Shown piece by piece: positions 53,901 to 64,000 of a stretch of DNA of 64,000 nucleotides. The stretch is from Perognathus longimembris pacificus (taxonomy: Eukaryota; Chordata; Mammalia; Rodentia; Heteromyidae), in the NCBI RefSeq assembly GCF_023159225.1, contig NC_063167.1, positions 20,029,360-20,093,359 on the forward strand, given 5' to 3'. The first letter of the stretch is position 1. The number at the start of each line of letters is the position of its first letter. The position numbers and the translations under genes were made by a program. Under the pieces are notes generated by a model that saw only the letters and a list, made by a program, of their open reading frames with translations, did not search any database and was not told the DNA's origin.

Positions 53901-56900
53901 CTGGAGAACTTTATATTATGGCAAAATAGTTTGAAACCATGAAGTTAGAAAAGGCAAGTGAAGAGTGGAGAGATGGGCTGGAGGTGTGGCTCAAGTGGCA
54001 GTGTCTATATAGTAAGCACAAAGCTGAGTTCCCAGCCCAGTACTGAAAAAATAAAAAGTGGAGAAGCACACTGGCCCAGGGACCCTCAAGGAGCCATATG
54101 AATCTACCAGGAGAAACATGAGCCTCTTTCTCCTTGCCAATCCACCGGCACTAACCTGGCTCCTCTTGTCATGTATCAGACGAAGCCTTTTGCTGGTTGT
54201 TTCTATACCAGTATCTCTCCTCCTTGGTTATCTGTAAGGCCACCTTCCCAGCCCCTTCATGCTTTCCTCAACCTCACCTTCTGCATACAGATTGGTCTTT
54301 TTCCAGCGTATTTGTCACTTTCTAACATATCACATAGTCACATGTACCATACTTTCTAATGACACAGGAGCTATACTCGAAGCACCAGGAGCTTTGTTTT
54401 CTTGTTTGTTTTTTGCCAGTCCTGGGGCTTGAACTCAGGGCCTGAGCACTGTCCCTGGCTTCTTTTTGCTCAAGGCTAGCACTCTGCCACTTGAGGCACA
54501 GCGCCACTTCTAGCTTTTTCTATATATGTGGTGCTGAGGAATCGAACCCAGGGCTTCATGCATACGAGGCAAGCACTTTACCACTAGGCCATATTCCCAA
54601 CCCCAGGAGCTTTCTTATGGTACTCCTGGCACCCAGAACGTGCAAGTGAATAAGGAATATTCCAAGACTGTTTTGTTTTTTGCCGGTCCTGGGGCTTGAA
54701 CTCAGGGCCTGAGCACTGTCCCTGGCTTCCTTTTGCTCAAGGCTAGCAGCACTCTACCACTTGAGCCACAGCACCACTTCTGGCTTTTTCTATATATGTG
54801 GTGCTGAGGAATTGAACCCAGGGCTTCATGTATACGAGGTGAGCACTCTACCACTAAGCCACATTCCCAGCACCTCCAAGACTCTATAAACCAGGGCCCA
54901 TGGATCAAATCCAGCCTACCACCTGTTTTCGGAAGTAAAATTCCAGAATTAACCATCCACTCATTTCCCTGTCTGACCACTTTCACGTGTTCACAGCAAA
55001 GCTTAGTAGTTCCTATGTAGACTGTATGGGAACATTTGTGTTACGGCCCTATGCAGTGTTTACCAATTCATCCACATGAACCTCATGCCACTAAGGTAGG
55101 GTATGTAGACCACTGTCATAAACATTTCTACCTGGGGATGGTCTGATAGGCAAACTAAAGGCCTGCATGTGAAAGTTAATAAGAAGTGAACTACGTAAGT
55201 GGCTTGCTCTGCATTCTTCACAAGGGGCTGGCACTGTACCCTCTTCCTCATCATGAGTGTTGTGCTCTCTGGAGCTAGCAGAACAGGGTAAGTATTACTC
55301 ACTCCTAGACCTACTGTGTAGTCATGGACAAAGTATTCTGGGTTCAGTTTATTTACAGAATTAGGCTAAAATCCCTGTCTTTGCAAAGAACATTGGAGAA
55401 GCTTATCAGAACGCAATTCCTAGCCTCCCTAGCCTCAGCCCCAGTCCCCCTATGGGATTCGGCAACCTGGTGGTTGCCCAGAATTCTGCTTTACAAATTG
55501 GTACCTGGGTGATTCTTTGGAGACTTGGGCCAGTTTGAGAAAGTGTTAGAATTCAAATATGAACATCAAGTAACACTGACATGTACACAGTGGACATGTC
55601 CCATCAGTGACTGACTTGGGGTTGATGGCTGTGGCATGACAAGTCCCTCAGTCTTCAGGACCTGAAATCCTCTCATTAGGCTTAAATGCTAGGGCAAATC
55701 CTTCCAGCAGTGTGAGCACCAGCTCATTGCTGAAACATGTCACATCCATCCTCTGGGTGAGTAGATCAGTTCCAGTACGCACATGAAGGCTTCAGCAGCA
55801 GAGCTGGATGTGAATCTGGCCACCACTGGCCGCCTCCTGCCACCTTGTCCTGTCACATGAGGAGTGTGCTAAGCTCTCTATTACACCGCATATGGAACCT
55901 GATCTGTACAACTTACGATTTCATGATGGAGTCTGACTCCGTCTGGCTTATTTCTCAGGTGACTACTAGCCTCAAAATGAGGTTACAGTTCATCTTATTT
56001 TGCATAAGTGGCTCTGCTTCCTCAGACAAAAACAACTATGTCCTAGAGTTGATGGTGAAGAAGGCCTTCACCCCTGGGCCCTGGGCTTCGGACCTGCCCT
56101 AAGCGTCCCTCTCCTGGCTGAGAAGCTAAGCAGATAAATAAATAGGTAAATGCTGGGACATATTGCAGGTGGGAACAACTCTGCAATGACAGGTATCACT
56201 TTGGGAGACCGCATGCTTGCTGCACCTAGACCATGCCTTGTGTCATCTGAGGATATTGGTGTAAGGGAAAAAAAGAATCATGGTTCCCAAGCTTCCTCTT
56301 TTTTCTTTTTTGGCCATGCTGGGGACCAAACCCAGGGCCTTGCACATGCTAGAAGCTAGGCAAGCGGTCTACCACTGATCTACAACCTAGCCCTCTTTTT
56401 TGTTAACAGGGTCTCACTATCTCAGGTTAGCCTGGGATTCTCTAGGTAGGACAGTCTGGTCTCAAACTCCTAATCCACCTGCCTCTGTCTTTCCAGTGCT
56501 AGGCATGTATCACCAAGCCTAGCATCATTCTTTTAAGAATTCCTCCTGGGGCTGGGAATATGGCCTAGTGGCAAGAGTGCTTGCCTCATATACATGAAGC
56601 CCTGAGTTCGATTCCCCAGCACCACATATATAGAAAAGGCCAGAAGTGGCGCTATGGCTCAAGTGGCAAGAGTGCTAGCTTTGAGCAAAAAGAAGCCAGT
56701 GACAGTGCTCAGATCCTGAGTTCAAGGCCCAGAACTGGCCAAAAAGAAAAATTCCTCCTGGACTGGGTGTAGCTCAGTGATAATAATGCTTGCCTAGCAT
56801 TCATGAGAACCTTGGTTGGACCCCCAGTACCTCAAACAAAAAACAAAAAAACTCAAAACCATACTTTTTTTTTTTGCCGTGGGGAAATTTCTTCTACTTC

Positions 56901-59900
56901 ATTCCCACTGTTCTAGCCTGCTCTAAGTCACTGACTTTTCCCACCAAACTGACTAGTTTTAAGAGTGGCTGTGCATCAGATCCACAGTGGCTCTTTTCAC
57001 ATGCCCCCACATGTACTCAAGGCAACACAGAGTTGAATGCCCTTTCTGCAATTCCAACGTCTCAGTTTCACCTCTCCAACAAGTACATTTTCTCTTTGCA
57101 GCCCAATTCCAAATGAAATCTATAAATCTTTAGCTCTTAATTGTTTCACTACCCTCACATTCCTTCCACTACCCAACTAAGAATACAAGAACTACACCAT
57201 TCTGATCATTTCTTTCATATACTGTCATTTTCTTATACTTATTTTACCTTGTTAAACTTGAATTCCATTTCCTATCTGCTCTGTACCTGCACCTTTGCAA
57301 TTGAATGTAGCTGGGAAAAAGTACAACAGATGCTGGGTGCAGTGGTACATGCCTATAATTCCAGCTCTCAGGAGGCAAAGGAGAGAAATTTGTGAGTTAT
57401 AGGCTAGCCAGGTTACAGTGAGATCCTGCCTCAAAACAAAACCACAAAAAAAAAAAAACAACAGAAAAAAAACAACACAAGGTGCTAAGCACTGACAGCT
57501 TATGCCTATAATCCTAGCTATTCAGGAAGCTGAGATCTGTGGGTCGAGGTTCAAAAGCAGCTCGGCAGGTAAGTCTGTGAGACTCATCTCCACTTAACCA
57601 CCAAAAAACCTGGAAGTGTAGCTGTGGCTCAAGTGGTAGAGTGCCAGCCTCGAGCAGAGAAAGCTCAGGGACAGTGCCCAGGTCCTGAGTTCAAGCCCCA
57701 GGTGAGTTCAAGACCAGGTGTAGTATACCTCTCTAATTGCTTAATTGAGAAATGGAGATTAGAGATCTGAAGTTTGAGGCAAGCCTAGGCAAGTTAGCTA
57801 GATCTCTATCTCAACAAAACAAGCTGGGCATAGTGGTTCCAGACTGTTGACCCAGTCATAGATAGGATTGTGGTCTGAAGCCAGTCCTGGGAAGAAAGTA
57901 TGAGACCCTATCTGAAAAATAACTCCAAAAGACAGGGACTCAAGCAGTGAAGTGCCTGTCTACCAAGCACCCAGGCCCTGAACTCAAATCCCCATACTTT
58001 CAAAGGGCCCTGATGGTACCCATCCAGCCAACTGATTTCACCTGTCAGGCCCACTCTCCTACATGGTCATGGTTATTTGAGATGCTTGTCAATATTTAGT
58101 GGTCTTGGGGTAAGTGATCTTAGATTTCTACCAAACACAAGATGGGAAACTGCACAGAAGGCTTTGGGGAAGATTGGGTGATAGGCACATTCAGTGCTTT
58201 GCATAGGTATAGACACATAGAAATGGCTCAGCAAATGTTACCTCTTGCTGTTATTATTATTTCCCAGATCAGAGCTCTCCCAATTTTCCTGATGGAGGTC
58301 TACCCAAAACAATTACCTTCAATATATAAGGAGTAAACAGAAAATCAGAAACTTCTGAAGTCATGTGGCTTATGAGCAAAGCTGGGACTTGAACCCAAAG
58401 CTATGACCTCCATAGTTTGAGCCTTAGCCTATCTGCTGCTTTATGACACCATGTCCAAACTTCTGATTCCAGCTTAAGATTTTAAGCTCTTAAGCTCTAG
58501 TTAAGAGCCAACCCATCTGCCCTTCTTGTACCTCCCTCTTCAAGGAGACAGCAGGAGTTGTCAAGGGAGTTTTGTCATCACTCTTTAAACATGCCCTCAG
58601 CCTGGACTACCACCAGCATCTCTCCAAAAGTCTCCTGGGTGAGACACCACTGATGCTCAGATTACTTCTTTCTCAACACCTCCAGTATCTAGCCTGTGCC
58701 ATAATGCTTCATGCTTCGTCACAAAGATCTCTGCTTCTGCCCCTCCCCCCTCAGTGTCTCATAAAGAGCAGGTAGGAGCTGAATGGATGACCTCACTGAA
58801 CCAGGCAGAAAGAAAGCACTGTGTTAAGACACTGGAAACCCCAAAGTTTCCATCAGCAAGTAGAGAAGGCCAGGATGGGTCCATTGTTGATCCACTGCGT
58901 CAAACCAATCCCTCACTGTGCAGTAGGCCAGGCCTCACTCGCTAGATAAGCTTTAGGCTATGACAGGTACTAAGTGTTAGTGCCAAGTGTCAAGTGGGGT
59001 GGGGCAGTCTTGCTAACAACTGACACTCTCTAGAGAGGGATTCTGGAGGGGACAAAGCTAACATTTCTATCCTTGTCCTTTAGTTCCTAGAGTTAGAGAG
59101 GTTGCTCTTTGACATAAACTGGAGTCTTTAGTCTAAATCTCCATGATACAGATAAGAAACTAAAGCTCTGGAAGCAGGGGAAATAGTATGTGTAGCTTTT
59201 ATTTATTTCCTAATAATAACGAAGGCTTAGGGAAGCTGACACTTTCCTGAAGTTCCACAGGGGATAAGACTCCTGATATCGGGGCTGGGGATATGGCCTA
59301 GTGGCAAAGAGTGCTTGCTGCGTATACCTGAAGCCCTGGGTTCAATTCCCCAGCACCACATATACAGAAAATGGCCAGAAGTGGCGCTGTGGCTCAAGTG
59401 GCAGAGTGCTAGCCTTGAGCAAAAAGAAGCCAGGGACAGTACTCAGGCCCGAGTCCAAGCCCCAGGACTGGCAAAAAAAAAAAAAAAAAAAAAAGACTCC
59501 TGATATCAATACCATAGAACTCCTAACCCAGGCAAGGCTGAACTGTCCAAAAGGGTAGATATTGGCAGTGCACCAGTTATAGGCATGGCTATACAACCAG
59601 GAAACAAGTCACCTAACATTTCTGGGCTTTACTTACTTCCCTATAAAATGAAGATAACAGTAGTGACCTCTTAGTTTGTGAGGTGCATATGAAAATGAAA
59701 TGCCACCTGACATTTAGTATAGTGCCTAGCATAAGCCTTACTTCATTGACACTAATCCCAAATGTACGGCACTACCTTCTTTCGAAGACCATGTGCATGA
59801 CAGACTTGATGAAATATAACAATAAATAGGAGCTGTCCTCATCAGTATCTCAAAGTAAATCTGCTCCTAGGGCTGTGAAAGGAACAAGGAGGCACATCTG

Positions 59901-62436
59901 CCTTTTATGGTAGGAACTCTCGTACTGCCCACACAACCCCAAGTTTAGGCCTCCAGACCTACCTTTCTTGCCATTGTTGGAAGGTGTAGACTTCCCACTA
60001 TCCGAATTCAGTTCGAACACCCGTAAGTCTGTAGGCGCCTCCTCCCTCAGAGTCTCTACTCTGGCTGGAGGCCTAGGCTCTGGGCCACTGGGGCGACCAG
60101 CTGGGGTTAGAGGCTTGGTGGGAACTTGGGGTGGGGGTCCAGTCTCTCCCTCATCCACAGCTAGACTCTGTTCCTCCAAAGACGCCTCAAACAGCTTTTG
60201 GGACAGGTCTTTGGGTAGCCCAGGTGCCTCAGGTGCAGTGGCAGGGTTGGCAATCTGTGTCACGAGTGAGATGCTCTCACTGCTCTCTGATGGAGTCACC
60301 TCTGCTGGGGGCTCCACCGGGGTCGCTGGAGTCTCTTCACAGGAGCCCTGGGGCACAGGCCTTCCTTCAGAGGATATAGAAGTTTTGGTCGCAGGAACTT
60401 TTGTCTCTTTGGGGGATGGTGAAATGCCTGCAAGCTCCTCTGTGGAGAAAGAAAGGTAGAAGACAAGAGGACAGTGACCCTAGCCAACTCCAATGAAGAC
60501 TCCACCATTTCCTTCACCCTCATCCTGTCGTCGTTCTGCAGACGCTCCCTATAGTCAGTCCTGCTTACTCACAGGGCCCTGTTGGGCTGCTTGAAAGTGA
60601 AGTGGGTTAGCTGGGGTTCAGATTGGGCTCTGCTACATCTTAAGTGCATGACTGGGCAAGCCTACTTCTAACTTCCTGCCTCACTGGTGAAAGTGACGAT
60701 GGAGTTGTATAGTAAGGACTACACATAAAAAGCTCTTAGCACAGGCTGGGCAGATAGTATAATTACTTAATAAAGAAAAGCTAGTCCTGGGGCTTGAGCT
60801 CAGGGCCTGGACACTGTCCCTAAAATTATTTTCCTCAAGGCTAGAGTTCTACCACTTGAGCCACAGCACCGTGTTCAGGTTGTTTCTGAGTTTATTGGAG
60901 ATAAGTCTCAAGGACTTTCCTGCCCAGGCTGGCTTCGGGACATGATCCTACAGGCTTATTTAAAAAGTGAGGAAGGTTGGGGCTGGGAATATGGCTTAGT
61001 GGCAAGAGTGCTTGCCTCCTACACATGAAGCTCTCGGTTCGATTCCCCGGCACCACATATACAGAAAATGGCCAGAAGGGGCGCTGTGGCTCAGGTGGCA
61101 GAGTGCTAGCCTTGAGCGGGAAGAAGCCAGGGAAGGTGCTCAGGCCCTGAGTCCAAGGCCCAGGACTGGCAAAAAAAAAAAAAAGTGAGGAAGGGACAAG
61201 AATCTGGATTTTCAATGTGTTCCCAGGGAAAATGAAGTAGTTGGTCCAGGGCAGTATGTTCCAATTGATACTAGTGATGTCTTTATCTAAACGTGGGTTT
61301 CCACCACCCTTGATTGACATCCTGTTAGTTCCGCCTGTGCTCAGCACATACACTGTGCTTACTGGCTGGAGTCTCACAGACAGGCCTGTCATTTGCCTAC
61401 CATACCTCAACACCTCAGCACCTCTTACCTTCTTCCTCTTCCCAGCCAGGCTCTTCAGTGACACTCTGTTCTGCCCGCTGCTTCAGGGCATCCCTTCGGG
61501 CCTTCTCCTATAGGAAGTAAAGGAATGATTAACAGCAGTCAAGGGACCCTCTTCCTAGGCCCTGCTACTGACGCCACAACTCTTGGTATCTTGTCTTTCT
61601 TTCTTTCTTTTTTTGGCCAGTCCTGGGCCTTGGACTCAGGGCCTGAGCAACTTTCCCTGGCTTCTTCCGGCTCAAGGCTAGCGCACTGCCACCTGAGCCA
61701 CAGCGCCCCTTCTGGCCGTTTTTCCATATTTGTGGTGCTGGGGAATCGAACCGAGAGCTTCATATGTAGGAGGCAAGCACTCTTGCCACTAGGCCATATT
61801 CCCAGCCCTTGTCTTTCTTTCTTGTCTGCTCTTTTTTTTTGTACCCAGGCTGAACAAGTCAGATTAGCGTACCTGCTCTAGTTGGTGGACTTTATAGAAA
61901 TAACGATGCCAGAATTCTGAATGGGAAACAGCTGCTGGAACCTGGAGGGAGGACAAAGTAGAAGTGAGAATTTGTAAGTATTATGCTGGTTCTGTGTTCC
62001 TAGTCTTATCAGTCTGCTCCTAGGTTGAATTTCAGACATAGAAAGTGGCTTTGCAGTCAACTGTGAAAGTCCAATCTCACCTGGTTTCCGCTACACCCAC
62101 TTTCCCATTGATCTTGGCCAAAAAAGGACAAAGTAACTCCCATCCAGCTTTGCAGGCCCTTCCCCTTCTTAGGATTCTCTGAGAGACAGAACCTTGGCCA
62201 ACCTGTCTTTTTAATGCAGATTTTGGCTCAGGACATAGGCAGGTTTCCCATTGTACATCCCTCCCACTTCCCAACACCTCAAGCTGGAGCCAGCTGAGGT
62301 CTTGCTGGCTGAGCCCTTACCATCTTGGTGTAGAGGGCCCGGATGGAGGGGCTGCCTACAAGGAGCTCTGAGATCTCCCCCTTCTTCTCCTCCAAGCAGA
62401 ACTGGGAAAGCCAGGCGTCAAACAATTCCGGGGGTC
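50922..62436 (-). CDS. BSDC1: BSDC1, BSD domain-containing protein 1 (partial, last six coding exons)
   Basis: Minus-strand exons in order: 62,321-62,436, 61,873-61,941, 61,429-61,507, 59,963-60,439, 53,374-53,477, 50,922-50,954. All are GT-AG with matching phases and give 292 residues plus TGA. The first two encode most of the BSD domain: PELFDAWLSQFCLEEKKGEI, then SIRALYTKM, then SEFWHRYFYKVHQLEQ, with the FW pair typical of BSD domains. A Pro/Ser/Glu-rich linker follows (PPAEVTPSESSESISLVTQ). The end is acidic and aromatic, DISEDWEKDFDLDMTEEEVQ to LEDVEWEDWE. BSD domains occur in transcription factors and synapse-associated proteins; the exact role of BSDC1 is not known to me. Exons for the amino-terminal half lie beyond 64,000. 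Confidence 0.96.
51480..53147 (-). repeat. SINE cluster in BSDC1 last intron
   Basis: ID-like monomer at 51,480-51,560, B1-plus-Geo 51,800-52,035, ID-like 52,150-52,215 (+), B1-like 52,560-52,650, B1-plus-Geo 52,670-52,885 and IDL-Geo 52,963-53,147 flanked by ccatccac. Confidence 0.7.
53374..53477 (-). CDS. BSDC1: BSDC1 penultimate coding exon
   Basis: 104 bases reading SSTDISEDWEKDFDLDMT to SKVDASGE. Minus-strand acceptor TTCCAG, donor GTAAGT. Confidence 0.95.
53620..54050 (+). repeat. ID-like monomers and L1/HAL1-like remnant
   Basis: aatatccattaatagggaat and aataatatggctttttaaag (53,690-53,900) resemble the 3' region of old L1-type elements; ID-like pieces lie on each side. Confidence 0.45.
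54402..54604 (-). repeat. IDL-Geo-type SINE
   Basis: Full minus-strand dimer; flanked by ccaggagcttt on both sides. Confidence 0.85.
54674..54873 (-). repeat. IDL-Geo-type SINE
   Basis: Full minus-strand dimer; flanked by tccaagact on both sides. Confidence 0.85.
54880..56300. other. BSDC1 intron, SINE-free unique stretch
   Basis: About 1.4 kb without a recent SINE or recognisable exon. The short open frames are unremarkable. Confidence 0.5.
56310..56830. repeat. SINE cluster with IDL-Geo copy
   Basis: ID-like (-) 56,310-56,395, B1-like (-) 56,400-56,525, IDL-Geo (+) 56,546-56,745 flanked by attcctcctgg, ID-like (+) 56,765-56,830. Confidence 0.78.
57330..58000 (+). repeat. SINE cluster: B1 and B1-plus-Geo
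   Basis: B1-like 57,330-57,440, B1-plus-Geo 57,488-57,705 and two shorter diverged copies to 58,000. Confidence 0.68.
58330..58450 (+). repeat. MIR-like remnant
   Basis: aaagctgggacttgaaccca and gccttagcctatctgctgct match MIR order. Confidence 0.55.
59281..59494 (+). repeat. IDL-Geo-type SINE
   Basis: Full dimer with about 22 A residues; flanked by gactcctgatatc on both sides. Confidence 0.9.
59600..59730 (+). repeat. MIR-like remnant
   Basis: aagtcacctaacatttctgg and tataaaatgaagataacagt follow the MIR consensus. Confidence 0.55.
59963..60439 (-). CDS. BSDC1: BSDC1 large linker exon
   Basis: 477 bases from EELAGISPSPKETK to GKSTPSNNGKK. Minus-strand acceptor CCACAG, donor GTAGGT. It is the fastest-changing part relative to the human protein as I recall it. 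Confidence 0.94.
60580..60780 (+). repeat. MIR-like remnant
   Basis: ggttcagattgggctctgct to aaaaagctcttagcacaggc, in MIR order. Confidence 0.55.
60784..61183. repeat. B1-plus-Geo (-) and IDL-Geo (+) SINEs
   Basis: The IDL-Geo copy at about 60,978-61,183 carries gagcgggaagaagcc but not the tcggatacacg marker; it is flanked by aaaagtgaggaagg. Confidence 0.8.
61429..61507 (-). CDS. BSDC1: BSDC1 exon
   Basis: 79 bases reading EKARRDALKQRAEQS to EPGWEEE. Minus-strand acceptor CTATAG, donor GTAAGA. Confidence 0.94.
61612..61808 (-). repeat. IDL-Geo-type SINE
   Basis: Diverged minus-strand dimer with ttccggctc; flanked by cttgtctttctttctt on both sides, 65 bases from a BSDC1 exon. Confidence 0.85.
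61873..61941 (-). CDS. BSDC1: BSDC1 exon with BSD FW motif
   Basis: 69 bases, 23 whole codons: VPAAVSHSEFWHRYFY then KVHQLEQ. Minus-strand acceptor CTCCAG, donor GTACGC. Confidence 0.95.
62321..62436 (-). CDS. BSDC1: BSDC1 exon with first part of BSD domain
   Basis: 116 bases; minus-strand acceptor CTTCAG and donor GTAAGG. It reads PPELFDAWLSQFCLEEKKG to IRALYTKM. Confidence 0.95.
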
Positions 62437-62984
62437 CTGAAGGGGGACAGAAGCTGATGATCAGATCTCTGGGTCTGGGAAAAGAAAAAGAGGCCTACAG
62501 AATATACTTAAGACTGGACATGGGCAATAAAGAAACCTTAAAGTTTTTATTCTTTTGGCCCAACATTGGGGATAGGGCAGGGTGAGGAAGCCTGCAGGTA
62601 TAGCACCTCAGTGATCTCTAGAAAGTGATGTGTTCTCCATTTTCTCACACCCCAGCTTGCATTTAACCCAAGGCACCTGGCTACAGAGTCCCCTTCTCTG
62701 AAACAGACATCCTCAGGTCACTAGAGGACCCATGGTTCTAGTCCTCCTTCACATAACTCCTGCTTCTCTGTCTTCCCTCACGTAACTGTACCAGGAGCTG
62801 CTGTTTGCTCTGGTTTCACTCTAGCTCTTTTCCTCCCATTTGTGATTGTCCTGTCTGTGAGTCTTCTTTCCTTTTCTTACCTCTTCTCACTTTCTATTTT
62901 CCTCACAAGATAATCTTCACTAAAACAGGAATTCTAACCTTCTCCTCCCTCTTTTTAAATTTATTATTTTTTTAAATGTTGGTG

Positions 62985-63205
62985 CTGGTACTAGGGGTTC
63001 AACTCAGGGACTTGTGTTCTACTTGGCTTTTTTGCTCAAGACTGGTGCCTCTACTACTTAAGCCATGTCTCCACTTCTGTCATTTTACTGGATATTAAAG
63101 ATGAGTCCCTTGGATTTATGTTCCTGGGGCTGGCTATGAACCTTGATCCTCAGATCTCTCCCTCCTGAGTAGCTAGGATTACAGGTGAGAGCCACAAATA
63201 CCCAG
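62985..63205 (-). repeat. B1-plus-Geo composite SINE
   Basis: Minus-strand copy ending gtagctaggattacaggtga. Confidence 0.68.
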
Positions 63206-63289
63206 CTCTCTCTCTCTGACTCTTTTTGCAACCCAGACTATTCTGCTGACCGTCAGATCCAGCTGTAAATCTGTGTGCTCATTTCAGAT

Positions 63290-63500
63290 TTCTTTTCTTT
63301 TTCTTTTGCCAGTCCTGGGCCTTGAACTCAGAGCCTGAGCACTGTCCCTGGTTTCTTTTTGCTTAAGGCTAGCATTCTGCCACTTGAGCCACAGCACCAC
63401 TTCTGGCTGTTTTCTGTATATGTGATGGCTGGGGAATTGAACCCAGGGCTTCATGTATACGAGGCGAGCACTCTTGCCACTAGGCCATATCCCCAGCCCC
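63290..63500 (-). repeat. IDL-Geo-type SINE
   Basis: Full minus-strand dimer from ttttgccagtcctgggcctt to ccatatccccagcccc. Confidence 0.85.
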
Positions 63501-64000
63501 TTTCTACTCACTCTTACTGCACTTCCCCAATGTGTCCTACATGCACTCCCTTCCATTCCATCCGCCTCTTCCTCGGCTCTGACATGGAGATTCCTATCCC
63601 GCCTCATACCTCATCTCTGTCTGTCTGTTTCTCTTTCTCTATTTTATCCTTTACAACATGGCCTCGAAGGTTGCTTCATATGACTCAAAATGTGATCAAA
63701 ACCCTCCAACAATTCTCTGCAGGAGGGCTTTTTGTAGGATCTGCAGATGCTTTTCTAAGGGTCAAAGAATTCCCACACTACACAAATTTTTTTTTGTCAT
63801 TTTCAACAGATCTTTAAGAGGCCTTTATGACTAAAACAGGACTAGCACTACTGCTGTGAACCTTTCAGAGCCAAGTTAAAGCCGCTTGGCCTGCACACAA
63901 AGCCCTCTGCACCTGGCTCCCTCAGCACTCAGCCTGCCTTCACTGTCCCCCGTACTCTATTTAATCCAGTGCCACCAAAATGCTATGGGCTCCCTGCTTA

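Larger units (their letters stand above)
62437..64000 (-). other. BSDC1: BSDC1 intron to window end
   Basis: No further BSDC1 exon is recognisable. It contains a B1-plus-Geo SINE (about 62,985-63,205) and an IDL-Geo SINE (about 63,290-63,500), both minus strand. Confidence 0.75.

Noticed and set aside
7351..61464. Recurring open frames with [20 protein letters not shown] and [19 protein letters not shown]
   Set aside because: The same SINE read in antisense; the repetition and flanking T tracts show that these are not genes.
4364..63607. Recurring open frames with peptide [21 protein letters not shown] and its continuation, seen at more than a dozen sites
   Set aside because: These are translations of the IDL-Geo SINE in sense orientation. 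They end in poly-lysine from the A tail and have no gene context.

Overview
This is nuclear DNA from a placental mammal, almost certainly a rodent, and most likely a geomyoid (kangaroo rat, pocket mouse or gopher). The protein-coding exons have mammalian GT-AG introns and read as HDAC1, MARCKSL1, FAM229A, TSSK3 and BSDC1, which is the gene order I know from human chromosome 1p35. The geomyoid assignment is inference. The dominant SINE is a roughly 200-bp dimer with a tRNA/ID-like left half and an unrelated right half, and it matches my memory of the IDL-Geo SINE described as restricted to Geomyoidea. No library search was possible.

Layout. 1-22,516: the 3' two thirds of HDAC1 (+), with 12 coding exons (exon 3 to the last, residues 55-482) in SINE-rich introns; exons 1-2 lie upstream of the window. 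22,690-25,110: MARCKSL1 (-), two exons, complete, tail-to-tail with HDAC1 and starting in a strong CpG island with a TATA box. 25,150-46,050: about 21 kb of intergenic DNA with SINEs, MIR/L2 remnants, microsatellites, a solo LTR (33,612-33,988), an orphan CpG island (38,190-38,900) and a CRE/RFX-like motif cluster (42,871-42,929). 46,050-46,600: FAM229A (-), two coding exons. 47,100-48,955: TSSK3 (+), complete, 268 codons in two exons, head-to-head with FAM229A across a CpG island. 49,460-64,000: BSDC1 (-), the last six coding exons including the BSD domain; the 5' exons lie beyond the window.

The genes are not an operon. HDAC1 encodes a nuclear class I deacetylase, MARCKSL1 a myristoylated actin/calmodulin-binding membrane protein, TSSK3 a spermatid kinase, BSDC1 a BSD-domain protein and FAM229A a small protein of unknown function. 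The reconstructed HDAC1 (428 codons in the window) and TSSK3 frames are intact and have the lengths I know for human. MARCKSL1 is 199 residues, 4 more than I recall for human.

I found no new biological system. The more unusual observations are non-coding: the CRE/RFX-like cluster upstream of a testis kinase, a hairpin and four upstream ORFs before the TSSK3 start, an orphan CpG island, a solo LTR with duplicated TATA unit, tandemly multiplied SINE tails, and a putatively young IDL-Geo subfamily with clean target-site duplications.
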